Origin: an uncultured Pseudomonadota bacterium
Lineage (GTDB): Bacteria > Pseudomonadota > Gammaproteobacteria > Steroidobacterales > Steroidobacteraceae
Reading direction: 5' to 3'
Length of the DNA stretch: 64,000 bases
Assembly: GCA_903862885.1 (NCBI GenBank)
Contig: CAIOZU010000066.1
Span: forward strand, 1 to 64,000
Below the pieces are notes generated by a model. It saw only the letters and a list, made by a program, of their open reading frames with translations, was not told where the DNA came from and searched no databases. This document shows positions 36,286 through 45,674 of the stretch, in pieces. Position 1 is the first letter of the stretch, and every line of letters starts with the position of its first letter. Made by a program: the position numbers and the translations under genes.

Positions 36286-37699
36286 ACTGCCAAGGGTCCG
36301 ATACATCGAGCGCTTCTGGAAACAGACGCTGCCGCTCGTGCAAAGGATTCCAGTCAGTGTAAGCACCGACCACCGTGCCCAAATAAGGGAGGCAGATCTC
36401 GAGATTTCTCTGAAAATCCATCTCATCCGGCTCCACCATGCCGGCCTTAGGGTGCTCAATGGCCCAGACCATCCCAGACAACACGGCCACCGTCACTTGT
36501 AAGCTGGTCGCATTATTAAAAGGCGCCAGCTGCCTCGCTTCATCAATAGATAACTGTGAGCCATACCAATAAGCATTTTTGGCATGCCCCGCCACCAACA
36601 CGCCCAACTCATCGATCCCGCCCGAGACAATTTCGCTCATCAAAATGCGCTTGGCATCTTGCATCTGCCAGTTCCGTCCAGCAAATTCATGCACTGACAA
36701 GACCGCTGAATCAGACGGGTGGTACGCGTAGTGCGCGGTCGGCCGGTACACCACCCGATCTCCCTCTTTCACCGTGTAGTAATCGGCAATCGAAATGGCC
36801 TCTCCGTGGGTGATCAAAAAACCATGGAAGTGGCCGGCCTTCGGCGTCCACGTGCGCACACGGGTGGCGGCCCCCGGCTGCATCAAATAAATAGCCGCGC
36901 CCTCGCCAAAGTCATGCTGCCGACCGTCCGGCGGCAGCGTACGCTCGTGCGATCCCCAACCCAGCTCCGCGGGTTGACAGCCTTCACTCACAAAACCATC
37001 GACCGACCAGGTGTTCACAAACTCCCCCACCCGCTTCGGCACATTAGGCACCTGCGTGTCGCGCTCCGCGACATGCACCACCTTCACCCCTAGACGTTGT
37101 GCCAAGCGCGCCCATTCATGCCGACCTTGGGGCGTGCCGGCATCCACACCCACATCCGCCGCAATATTTAACAGTGCTTGCTTTAGAAAATGCTGGACAA
37201 GCCCAGGGTTAGCGCCGTGCGTCAACACGGCGGTGGCCTGGGCACCCCGCTCACAAAGCCGCTGACGTAACGCAAGGGCTGCCTCGCGGAGCGCATAGTT
37301 AGAGCGCTGCGATGGCGACTTGGATGGGTCCGTATAGCCACCTGGCCATGGCTCAAGGCAGGTGTCTAAATACAAGGCATCACGCCCTGCACAAAACTCA
37401 ATTAAAGCGAGCGAGGAGACATCAACCGATAAATTAAGAACAAAATCGCCCGCCCGCACCAGAGGCGTCAACACGCTCTCAAAGTTGGCCTCAGTCAACG
37501 GCTGCTTCAACACGCGCACGCCATATGCATCAGCGCACTGACGACCGGCGTCATCCGCAGTCACCACGGTAATTTTATCGGCGGTCAAGCCACCCAAGTG
37601 CCGCAAGATCAGCGGCAAGACACCCTGACCAATGCTCCCAAACCCAACCATGATCAGACGACCACCAAAGGCCACATGGATCTTGTGTTGCGCGCTCAT
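36263..37699 (-). CDS. hss: Homospermidine synthase
   Basis: NAD-dependent enzyme joining two aminobutyl groups, from putrescine and/or spermidine, to give sym-homospermidine. The 478-aa protein has the Rossmann start 'LIMVGFGSIGQGVLPLI', 'LYLDTCLEPWPGGYTDPS', 'THGANPGLVQHFLKQAL' and 'YHPSDSAVLSVHEFAGRNW'. ATG 37699 has GGAG upstream; four extra codons in frame are unlikely. The arginine decarboxylase 1.1 kb away could supply the putrescine route. Confidence 0.93.
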   Translation of the reverse strand: MSAQHKIHVAFGGRLIMVGFGSIGQGVLPLILRHLGGLTADKITVVTADDAGRQCADAYGVRVLKQPLTEANFESVLTPLVRAGDFVLNLSVDVSSLALIEFCAGRDALYLDTCLEPWPGGYTDPSKSPSQRSNYALREAALALRQRLCERGAQATAVLTHGANPGLVQHFLKQALLNIAADVGVDAGTPQGRHEWARLAQRLGVKVVHVAERDTQVPNVPKRVGEFVNTWSVDGFVSEGCQPAELGWGSHERTLPPDGRQHDFGEGAAIYLMQPGAATRVRTWTPKAGHFHGFLITHGEAISIADYYTVKEGDRVVYRPTAHYAYHPSDSAVLSVHEFAGRNWQMQDAKRILMSEIVSGGIDELGVLVAGHAKNAYWYGSQLSIDEARQLAPFNNATSLQVTVAVLSGMVWAIEHPKAGMVEPDEMDFQRNLEICLPYLGTVVGAYTDWNPLHERQRLFPEALDVSDPWQFKNVRVL

Positions 37700-37882
37700 G
37701 ATTCTCCACATCTCACTTAAAGTCAGCCGCTGCCGTCACTGACAAGACAGGGGGGCTACGGTCAGCCGGACGGCTAGCAATGTACCTTAATTGAGCACCT
37801 CTCTTGAAGAATTGGCCGCCAGTTTTAACGGTCACCCGCACAATCAGGGTTAAACTGCGTCCTGTGTGTAAGGGAAGACAAC

Positions 37883-38731
37883 ATGAATTATCAAACACTC
37901 ATTGATGCGCAGACCCTGATGGAGCGGATCGACGATCCCATGATTCAAGTAGTCGACTGCCGCTTCGAGCTCGGCAATCCCGCCTACGGACGAGAGTGTT
38001 TCACCAAAGGGCACCTACCGCGCAGCGTCTATGCTCACCTCGAAGAGGACTTGTCAGGGCCCCGTATGCCTTGGAGTGGGCGCCACCCGTTACCCGACCC
38101 GCACGCACTGGCGCTTACCTTAGGCGCTTTTGGCATCGGCGCGGATACCCAAGTAATTGCCTATGACGATGCCAACAGCATGTATGCCGCCCGCTTGTGG
38201 TGGCTGTTGCGCTGGCTTGGCCACCCGCGAGTCGCCGTGCTCGATGGCGGCTTAAGTGCCTGGCAAGCAGCGGGTGGTGCGATGGTCACCGAGGTGCTGA
38301 CACCCAAAACCACCCTATTCACGGCACACCCGAACGACGATGGGCAGGTGACCGCCGATGATGTCGCCATGGGTTTGGAAGATCAGCGCGTGTTGGTGTT
38401 GGACGCGCGCTCTGCCGAGCGCTTCGCGGGCGTCATTGAGCCAATGGACCCCCGTCCCGGTCATGTACCGGGGGCGACTCACCATTTTTACGGTGACAAC
38501 TTAACTACCAACAGCCGATTTCTCCCAGCCGACGCCTTGCGTTCCCGCTTTACCACGCTATTAGGTGGCTTCCAGCCCGATGAGGTCATCAGCATGTGCG
38601 GCTCAGGGGTCACTGCGTGTCACACCCTGTTGGCGCTTGAACTCGCTGGTCTGCCCGGTGCCCGTCTGTACCCAGGCTCCTACAGCGAATGGTGCCGAGA
38701 CAGCGCTCGACCGGTGGCCCTAGGCCCTTAA
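37883..38731 (+). CDS. sseA: 3-mercaptopyruvate sulfurtransferase
   Basis: Two rhodanese domains. The active loop in the C-terminal half reads 'MCGSGVTACH', the mercaptopyruvate type; a thiosulfate sulfurtransferase would have a basic CRxGxR loop. The first domain has 'VVDCRFELGNPAYGRECF' and 'YDDANSMYAARLWWLL'. The 282-aa length is usual. It moves sulfur from 3-mercaptopyruvate to thiol acceptors. Confidence 0.92.
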   Translation: MNYQTLIDAQTLMERIDDPMIQVVDCRFELGNPAYGRECFTKGHLPRSVYAHLEEDLSGPRMPWSGRHPLPDPHALALTLGAFGIGADTQVIAYDDANSMYAARLWWLLRWLGHPRVAVLDGGLSAWQAAGGAMVTEVLTPKTTLFTAHPNDDGQVTADDVAMGLEDQRVLVLDARSAERFAGVIEPMDPRPGHVPGATHHFYGDNLTTNSRFLPADALRSRFTTLLGGFQPDEVISMCGSGVTACHTLLALELAGLPGARLYPGSYSEWCRDSARPVALGP

Positions 38732-38802
38732 TAAAATCCGACATCCGCCTAACATCTAGGTCTGCTATTGTGCGCGCCCTCTCCCTGTTAAGCGATTGAA
38801 CC

Positions 38803-40764
38803 ATGGGCAGTCCCCCGACCAAATCCCCCAGCACCCTCGGTTGGAAAGTCGAAGACTCAGCTCATCTATATCAAGTGGATTCGTGGGGCGGCGGCTACTT
38901 CGGTGCCAACGCCGCGGGTCATGTGGTGGTGCGCCCTAACCAACAAGCGGATCGCGAAATCGATCTGCTGGAAATCGTCGAAGGCCTCAAGGCCCGCGAT
39001 TTAACCGCGCCTGTCGTGATTCGCTTCTCCGACGTGATTGCCCACCGTCTAAAGACCATCAATGACGCGTTCGCACGCGCCATCGCTGAGAATGACTATC
39101 AAAACCGTTATAGCGCGGTGTTCCCCATTAAAGTCAACCAACAACGATTGGTGGTGGAAGAAGTTTACCGAGCAGGAGCCGCTTTTGGATTTGGCCTTGA
39201 GGTCGGCTCGAAGCCTGAGTTGCTCGTCGTTTTATCCATGACGGAAGACTGCTCGGATCGCGTCATTATTTGTAATGGGTTTAAAGATGACAGCTACATC
39301 GAAACGGTCATTTTGGCTGCCAAGCTTGGGCGACTGATCATTCCAGTAGTCGAAAACTTTGCTGAACTCGATTTGATTCTCAAGCATTCAAAAAAATATG
39401 GCGTCAGGCCCACCATGGGTGTGCGTGTCAAACTGGCAGCAGAAGGCGCAGGCCGCTGGCGAGACTCAGCGGGCGACAAGTCCAAGTTCGGCCTGTTCAT
39501 CACCGAAATTCTTGAGGTGATGGACGTTCTAAAACAACACGATATGTTGGATTGCTTAAAGCTTGTGCATTGTCATACCGGCTCGCAACTCCAAGATATT
39601 CGCCGCGTCGAAGAGGCGGTCACCGAATTAAGTCATGTCTATGCAGAGCTTAAGCTCATGGGTGCGGGTCTCGAGTACATCGACATCGGCGGTGGATTGG
39701 GCGTTGACTATGATGGCAGTCGCAGCAACTACGAATCGTCGATGAACTATACGATCAATGAGTATGCCCGTGATGTGGTGCATCGCATCGCCAGTGTGTG
39801 CAGGGCGCGCAACATCCCACATCCACAAATCATTAGTGAATCAGGCCGCGCCATCGCCGCCCATCACTCGGTGCTGGTCTTCAACGTATTGGGTAGTAGC
39901 GCCCTTGATCAATTCCGAGTCGACTCTCAGCTGGAAGCCGATTGTCGCGATGACAGCAACATCCCACAACCCGTCACCGATCTGCTAGACGCCTACCGCA
40001 GTGTCAGCGAACGCAGATTAGTCGAATGCTGGCACGATGCGCTGCGAGCTCGCGAACAAGCACTGCAGATGTTTAACTTGGGCTATTTGTCATTGAAGTT
40101 TCGCGGCTTGGCAGAGCGACTGTACTGGGCCACCTGCGCTCGCATCAGAGATCTGGTGCGCCGTCTCGATAACGTCCCCGAAGAACTTGAAGATCTAGAA
40201 AGCATCCTCTCCGATATTTATTTTTGTAACTTCTCCGTTTTCCAATCGCTGCCAGACTCCTGGGCGATCGGCCAAGTGTTTCCGATCATGCCCATCCATC
40301 GGCTCGAAGAGCGGCCTACCCGCAACGCGGTACTCGCCGACATCACGTGTGACTCGGATGGCAAGATTGATCACTTTGCCTCGCGGCGAGACACCAAGCG
40401 GACGCTGGAGTTGCACGCCCTGAAAGCAGGGGAAGACTATTACCTCGCGGCCTTTCTGGTCGGCGCTTACCAAGAAACTTTGGGCGATTTGCACAACCTG
40501 TTTGGTGACACCCATGTGGTCCACATCCGCTTATTGGAAGAAGGCGGCTGGTGGATCGAGGAAACCGTCAAAGGGGATACCGCCCTGCAAGTCTTAAGCT
40601 ATATGGAATACGACACCGATGAGCTGTACCCCCGACTGGCCAGAGACTGTGAACGGGCCGTTCGCGAGCAACGCCTCACCGTGGCTGAAAGCCAAAAATT
40701 GAAGCGCTTTTATGAGGCAGAACTCCAAGGCTACGCCTATCTAGAACCGGATATGGAGGGCTAG
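38803..40764 (+). CDS. speA: Biosynthetic arginine decarboxylase
   Basis: PLP enzyme that makes agmatine from arginine, the start of a putrescine route. The 653-aa length matches SpeA (about 658). The PLP lysine lies in 'YSAVFPIKVNQQRL'; 'LKLVHCHTGSQLQDIRR', 'YIDIGGGLGVDYDGS' and 'ISESGRAIAAHHS' follow in family order. No agmatinase or agmatine deiminase gene is in the window. Confidence 0.97.
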   Translation: MGSPPTKSPSTLGWKVEDSAHLYQVDSWGGGYFGANAAGHVVVRPNQQADREIDLLEIVEGLKARDLTAPVVIRFSDVIAHRLKTINDAFARAIAENDYQNRYSAVFPIKVNQQRLVVEEVYRAGAAFGFGLEVGSKPELLVVLSMTEDCSDRVIICNGFKDDSYIETVILAAKLGRLIIPVVENFAELDLILKHSKKYGVRPTMGVRVKLAAEGAGRWRDSAGDKSKFGLFITEILEVMDVLKQHDMLDCLKLVHCHTGSQLQDIRRVEEAVTELSHVYAELKLMGAGLEYIDIGGGLGVDYDGSRSNYESSMNYTINEYARDVVHRIASVCRARNIPHPQIISESGRAIAAHHSVLVFNVLGSSALDQFRVDSQLEADCRDDSNIPQPVTDLLDAYRSVSERRLVECWHDALRAREQALQMFNLGYLSLKFRGLAERLYWATCARIRDLVRRLDNVPEELEDLESILSDIYFCNFSVFQSLPDSWAIGQVFPIMPIHRLEERPTRNAVLADITCDSDGKIDHFASRRDTKRTLELHALKAGEDYYLAAFLVGAYQETLGDLHNLFGDTHVVHIRLLEEGGWWIEETVKGDTALQVLSYMEYDTDELYPRLARDCERAVREQRLTVAESQKLKRFYEAELQGYAYLEPDMEG

Positions 40765-41145
40765 CCGACCCCTACAGGGCGCCGATTCGGGTCTTGATCA
40801 CCGCGACACCCGGATTTTGAGGCTGTTTTTGTGCAGCGCACCTAAAAATGGAGTTGCCGTGGCCCTGAAATTGCGTCCCCCCAAGGGAGCGCGTAGGATC
40901 GATCGTGGTTGTATTCGCAAGCTCTGCTTTTACGGGCGGCATCAAGTGAAGCGCGTGTCAGTCTCCGATCGACATCGCTTCTCGCTCTCCCGCGCAAGTT
41001 GATCAGCGCACGACCTAGGGTTCGGACAACGGTGACTGCTAACGTGGTTAGGCCACACGCATCACTTCAGTCTGTGTTTTGAGGCTCGCGATGCCCGCAG
41101 TATCTGATCGCTGTGAGATCGCCCGATTGAAAGAGAGATGATTCG
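40765..41145. other. Intergenic region before the RRM gene
   Basis: About 380 bases without a convincing gene; one 61-codon frame (40817-41002) has no recognisable protein. It should contain the promoter and a leader of the RNA-binding protein gene, perhaps a long cold-shock-type 5' leader. No terminator or known RNA was recognised. Confidence 0.35.
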
Positions 41146-41523
<378 letters not shown>

Positions 41524-41555
41524 GACCATAGACAAAGTAAGTGTTGACCCTTCTA

Positions 41556-41580
41556 AGCCCCGCCTCTGGCGGGGTTTTTT
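41556..41580 (+). terminator. Intrinsic terminator after RRM gene
   Basis: CCCCGCC (41558-41564) pairs with GGCGGGG (41568-41574) around TCT, flanked by AA and followed by six T. It stands 32 bases after the stop codon. Confidence 0.9.
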
Positions 41581-41686
41581 ATGGTGCGTCTCCGACCTCT
41601 CAGACAGCCGAGCGCCAACTCGCTACACTGCGAACCCGCGACCGTCCGGCTAGATATCGAACGGACGATGCAAAGGGAAGCGCCTC

Positions 41687-42556
41687 ATGATGTGTCGACA
41701 GATGCTGACCATGCTGGTCTCAGCACTGCTGCTGAGCCCCGGCCTACTTCAAGCAGCCCGTTGGACCAAGGACAGCGTGGTTGTCAGCGGTCAAGACCCC
41801 GCTACCTACGACGCCCTCATGCACCTCGCCGCCTCACCCCATCGCTCCGCCACCCATCGTGCCCGTGACATCGATCGCCATCCCATCGAAACACTGAGTT
41901 TTTTTGGCATCAAGAAAAACATGACGGTCATGGAGGTATGGCCCGGCACCAGCGGGTGGTACACCGAACTGCTGGCGCCTTTATTGCGCGACCAAGGGCA
42001 TTACATCGCCGCCCTCTGGAACCCAAAATCCAACAGCCCCTATGTCATTGAGGGCTTACAGACGTTTAAAACCAAGCTCGCCTCACGACCCGACTTGTAC
42101 AGCAAAGTCACCGTGGTGGCGTTGGAAGCGCCAAACGCTCTCCATCCAGTGACAGCGCGCTCGATCGACCTGATCGTGAGCTTCCAGGGTTTACACCTCT
42201 GGCTTTTACATGACGATGCACCTGCCATGATCGGTGCGTTGTATGCGGCACTCAAACCCGGCGGTGTGCTCGGTGTAGTCGATCATCGCGCGGACCCACT
42301 GGCGCCGAACGACACACATGCCAAACTCGGTTATATCAACGAAGCCTATGCAATCGATTTGATCAAAAACGCTGGATTTGAATTATTAGAAGCCTCTGAT
42401 CTCAATGCAAATCCGAAGGATTCTCGTGACTACGATCAAGGCGTATGGGCGCTACCGCCGACCTATCGCATGGGCGACAAAGATCGAAGCAAATATACCG
42501 AAATCGGTGAAGGCGATCGATTCACACTGAAATTTCGCAAGCCATTGAAGCCCTGA
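41687..42556 (+). CDS. Exported class I methyltransferase-like protein (copy 2)
   Basis: A 289-aa protein with a signal peptide ('LTMLVSALLLSPGLLQA') and a methyltransferase-like fold. The motif I equivalent is 'VMEVWPGTSGWYTELL', followed by 'IVSFQGLHLWLLHDDAPA' and 'ALKPGGVLGVVDHRADPL'. The end 'NPKDSRDYDQGVWALPPTY' matches the paralogue at 15578. Start ATG 41687 or 41690. Substrate unknown. Confidence 0.8.
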   Translation: MMCRQMLTMLVSALLLSPGLLQAARWTKDSVVVSGQDPATYDALMHLAASPHRSATHRARDIDRHPIETLSFFGIKKNMTVMEVWPGTSGWYTELLAPLLRDQGHYIAALWNPKSNSPYVIEGLQTFKTKLASRPDLYSKVTVVALEAPNALHPVTARSIDLIVSFQGLHLWLLHDDAPAMIGALYAALKPGGVLGVVDHRADPLAPNDTHAKLGYINEAYAIDLIKNAGFELLEASDLNANPKDSRDYDQGVWALPPTYRMGDKDRSKYTEIGEGDRFTLKFRKPLKP

Positions 42557-42574
42557 GCAAACCATCGATCAATG

Positions 42575-42770
42575 TCAGGTCTGCGTTAATCCGTGATGCA
42601 CCACGTGGCCACGCAGCACATTGAGCAGACAGCGCATGGCCCGCACGGCAGCCGTTGACACTCAGTAGGGGTCACGATCCCACACCACCAGATCAGCACG
42701 CTTACCAACCTATTAAAGACCCAACCTAATCATCGATGAACAACGGACGCGCTTCTCACCACACAGAGCC
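42575..42770 (-). pseudogene. Decayed 3' end of an amidohydrolase
   Basis: On the minus strand the C-terminal signature of metal-dependent amidohydrolases is readable: 'EARPLFIDD', then a TAG stop, 'VGSL', an extra base that shifts the frame, 'VGKRADLVVWDRDPY', a TGA stop, and 'VSTAAVRAMRCLLNVLRG' up to the final stop at 42575. At least three lesions separate pieces that would be continuous in an intact protein. Nothing recognisable remains of the catalytic part upstream. Confidence 0.6.
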
Positions 42771-42960
42771 ACTGGGAGCAAAGTCCCGCATCTAACGAGT
42801 CGTAAGGCCATACAAACAATCTACCCGTCGTTCATAAAAGATCGCGCATCGCTCTGAGCGATTGTGACTCCGCTGTCCTCTCACTGGTAGACTGAATCCC
42901 GCGCTCAATCAGCCGCACCCCGTCTAAGAACATAAACCACCTCCGCTAGGGTGATCCGCG

Positions 42961-43521
42961 ATGCCACTATCCAAGCCGCCTTCTAAACCATTGGGCGTGG
43001 TCCTTGCGCAGCAGCGCTTATACAGCGGGCGGGTGATTGACTTAGATCTCGTCGAGGTCGATTTACCCAATGCGCATCGAGCGTCTTTAGAGATCATCAG
43101 CCATCCGGGTGGGGCTGCGGTGGTGGCGCTGAATGAGCGCCAAGAAGTCTGTCTGCTCTATCAATATCGCCACGCGGCCGGCGGTTGGCTGTGGGAGGTC
43201 CCCGCCGGCAAGCTCGATGGCACCCCCCCCGAGGCGACGGCGCGCCGCGAACTCGCCGAAGAAGCCGGCCTCGCGGCCACCGAGTGGCGGTCGCTGGGTG
43301 CGATCGTGAGCTCCCCTGGCGTGTTCAAGGAGGTGGTGTATTTGTACTTAGCGCAGGGCTTATCGGCTGTTCCCGCGCACCCAGAACCATCAGAAGTATA
43401 TGAAATAGCTTGGGTTTCTCTTTCTGAAGCGCTCAAGCAAGCGCTGTCCGGAGAGTTCTCCGACGCCAAATCAGTGATTGCGTTGTGTCGTGCCGCGTAT
43501 TGCGTCGGACTAGGGTTTTGA
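42961..43521 (+). CDS. Nudix hydrolase, ADP-sugar pyrophosphatase type
   Basis: Hydrolyses a nucleoside diphosphate linked to another group, probably ADP-ribose. The 186-aa protein has the 'WLWEVPAGKLDG' lead-in and a Nudix box 'TPPEATARRELAEEAGL' with the metal-binding 'REL.EE' glutamates. The layout before the box ('VCLLYQYRHAAG') is that of the ADP-ribose class (NudF-like). Annotated as a single gene. Confidence 0.88.
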   Translation: MPLSKPPSKPLGVVLAQQRLYSGRVIDLDLVEVDLPNAHRASLEIISHPGGAAVVALNERQEVCLLYQYRHAAGGWLWEVPAGKLDGTPPEATARRELAEEAGLAATEWRSLGAIVSSPGVFKEVVYLYLAQGLSAVPAHPEPSEVYEIAWVSLSEALKQALSGEFSDAKSVIALCRAAYCVGLGF

Positions 43522-43601
43522 CATAAAATCGAGACGTGGTTCACGGATTTTGCCTAAAAATCATCAGGGTTTAGTCACTTCACTCGGCGCGAGAAACGCA
43601 C

Positions 43602-43898
43602 ATGCTGAAACAAATGTTAGACACAGGCTCCGGCCGCGTCACCCATGATGAGCGCGGCAATGCGGTGTGGTCGTGGGGCAACGAAATTGAACCCGACTTC
43701 GCAGTGGATGCCACCGACTTAGCCGTGCTCCCAGATCCCGTCAATGCACGTGGTCCGATGATTGGACGCTCCGCCATGAACACCGGATTTAACCCATATC
43801 AAAGTGGTTTAGTGCAAAGAGAAGAGCGCGCACCTCGCCGCGACCTGCGCGAACTCTCGCGATGGATTGAACAGCGCAATAAAACGGCGGCGCGCTGA
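43602..43898 (+). CDS. Conserved-looking hypothetical protein, 98 aa
   Basis: Unrecognised soluble protein without membrane segments. It contains 'DERGNAVWSWGNEIEPDF', 'LPDPVNARGP', 'GFNPYQSGLV' and a charged helical C-terminus ('RRDLRELSRWIEQRNK'). Its composition and codon use look like real coding sequence, and no competing frame is as good. Function unknown. Confidence 0.65.
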   Translation: MLKQMLDTGSGRVTHDERGNAVWSWGNEIEPDFAVDATDLAVLPDPVNARGPMIGRSAMNTGFNPYQSGLVQREERAPRRDLRELSRWIEQRNKTAAR

Positions 43899-43959
43899 TC
43901 AACATCTGAAGTGCTGCGCCAACGTCCCGGCGCTTCTGAAAGAAACCGACAGGAGCCCA

Positions 43960-44670
43960 CTATTCAGCGGGCTCAACCCCTAAGCGATCGACCAACTCCA
44001 CCACGGCGCTGAGCGTCGTCACCTCGTGATCCGCCGGCACCAACTCGGCAGGCCAAAGCCCACCGGTGCGATTCATCCACACCGATCGAATGCCCGCCGC
44101 CCGTGCGCCAGTCACATCGGCAAAGGCATCATCCCCTACATGCAGTATGGCGGCTGCGGGCAACTGCGCACGACCCAATAGCGCTGCATACACCCGAGGA
44201 TCAGGTTTCGCAGCCCCCACGGTCGCGGCATCAATCGATGCGGTGAAATAATGACCAATACCCACCCGCTTCACGCAGGCATTGCCGTTGGTCACCGCAA
44301 ATAAAGGCACGCGTGCCGCCAATGCCGCCAGCGCCTGCTCAACCTCCGGATACAAGATGATCTGATTGCGGGCGTGCAAGAACACATCGAAAGCCTCTTG
44401 GGCCATCGCCTCGGGGTAACCGGTCTGCGTCATGACCCGACGCAGCGACTCCAAACGAATAAAAGTCATGTCATGCGACTGGCTAGGGGCCTCGCGCACG
44501 ACGGCCTGACGAAGCAACGCCAAGGCCTGATCATCCCATTGAGCCGGCACGCGCGGCGCGTGGCAGGATAGCCACTGTCTCAAGGTCGCCTCAGCCTGCA
44601 GCAATACGGGCGGAGTATCCCACAGCGTATTATCCAGATCGAGCGAGACCGCTAGCACAGGCGTATTCAT
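43960..44670 (-). CDS. yigB: HAD phosphatase, YigB-like
   Basis: A 236-aa HAD hydrolase with the nucleophile motif 'VSLDLDNTLWDT', 'VTNGNACVKRVGIGHYF', 'KPDPRVYAALL' and 'ILHVGDDAFADVTGARAAG'. The order and helical cap match E. coli YigB, which dephosphorylates a riboflavin intermediate and other phosphates. The exact substrate is not proven by sequence. It is divergent from the GDPD gene with a short 23-base gap. Confidence 0.8.
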   Translation of the reverse strand: MNTPVLAVSLDLDNTLWDTPPVLLQAEATLRQWLSCHAPRVPAQWDDQALALLRQAVVREAPSQSHDMTFIRLESLRRVMTQTGYPEAMAQEAFDVFLHARNQIILYPEVEQALAALAARVPLFAVTNGNACVKRVGIGHYFTASIDAATVGAAKPDPRVYAALLGRAQLPAAAILHVGDDAFADVTGARAAGIRSVWMNRTGGLWPAELVPADHEVTTLSAVVELVDRLGVEPAE

Positions 44671-44693
44671 CCCCGTATTATCTATCGAATCCT

Positions 44694-45674
44694 ATGTGCT
44701 CGTCACCGTCAAAAAATCCCCAACCCATACGCCCGCTGGTGATCGCCCACCGCGGGGCTTCCGGCTATTTACCAGAACACACGTGGGTTGCCAAAGCCTA
44801 TGCGCACGCACTCGGTGCGGATTGTCTTGAGCAAGATGTGGTACTCACCCGCGATGACGTACCGGTTGTGTTTCACGATTTAATACTTGAAGAAGTCACT
44901 GATGTGGCTTTGCTTTTTCCAAACCGGCTGCGCGCCGACGGTCACTGGTATGTCATTGATTTCGACTATGCAGAGCTGCGGCAACTGCAAGTGCACGAAC
45001 GAATGAAGCCCTCTGACAGCAGCCCAGTCTATCCGCATCGCTTTCAAGCCAGACTGGACTTCAAAATCCAATCATTAGCTAATGAGCTTGAATTTATTCA
45101 ATCATTGAATCGCTCTACCCAGCGCTCTGCTGCGGTCTACACCGAAGTGAAAAGCCCCGCGTGGCATCGTACCCACGGCAAAGATCTTGCTGTCAGCGTA
45201 TTGCGTGTACTGGCTGATTTTGGTTACCAAGGCCCCCAGGATGCGGTCTGGTTACAATGCTTCGATGCGGCGGAGAACACCCGCATTCGCTTTGAGCTGG
45301 GATCAAAGCTTAAATTGATTCAATTGATCGGCGAAAATGATTGGCAAGAATCCACCACGGATTACGAGGCGCTGCGAACCCCAGCCGGCCTTCAACAGGT
45401 CGCCCGCTATGCACAAGGCATCGGCCCGTGGATCCCGCAGATCGTCACTTGGCCGTCTCTCGGAGCCGCACCGGTATTCTCTACCCTCGTACAGGATGCG
45501 CACGCGGCAGGCTTAGCCGTCCATCCCTATACCTTCCGAGCCGATGACTTACCCAACAATGCCCCCGATGCGCTCGCGGTACATCAAGCCCTCTTCGAAG
45601 TGGCCGGGGTCGATGGGCTGTTCACCGATTTCAGCGATGTGACGCTGTCCTACCTAAAGGCGCTTGACTCATGA
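44694..45674 (+). CDS. glpQ: Glycerophosphodiester phosphodiesterase
   Basis: Cleaves glycerophosphodiesters to glycerol-3-phosphate and an alcohol. The 326-aa protein has 'LVIAHRGASGYLPEHT', 'CLEQDVVLTRDDVPVVFHD' (metal-binding Glu/Asp and catalytic His) and 'GVDGLFTDFSDV'. The length and 'EHT' variant are GlpQ-like. No clear signal peptide follows the ATG at 44694, so it may be cytosolic (UgpQ-like role). Its end overlaps the GST gene (ATGA). Confidence 0.9.
   Translation: MCSSPSKNPQPIRPLVIAHRGASGYLPEHTWVAKAYAHALGADCLEQDVVLTRDDVPVVFHDLILEEVTDVALLFPNRLRADGHWYVIDFDYAELRQLQVHERMKPSDSSPVYPHRFQARLDFKIQSLANELEFIQSLNRSTQRSAAVYTEVKSPAWHRTHGKDLAVSVLRVLADFGYQGPQDAVWLQCFDAAENTRIRFELGSKLKLIQLIGENDWQESTTDYEALRTPAGLQQVARYAQGIGPWIPQIVTWPSLGAAPVFSTLVQDAHAAGLAVHPYTFRADDLPNNAPDALAVHQALFEVAGVDGLFTDFSDVTLSYLKALDS

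Noticed and set aside
40817-41002. 61-codon ORF in the speA-RRM gap
   Set aside because: No ribosome-binding site, basic low-information sequence, and no match to a known family from memory.
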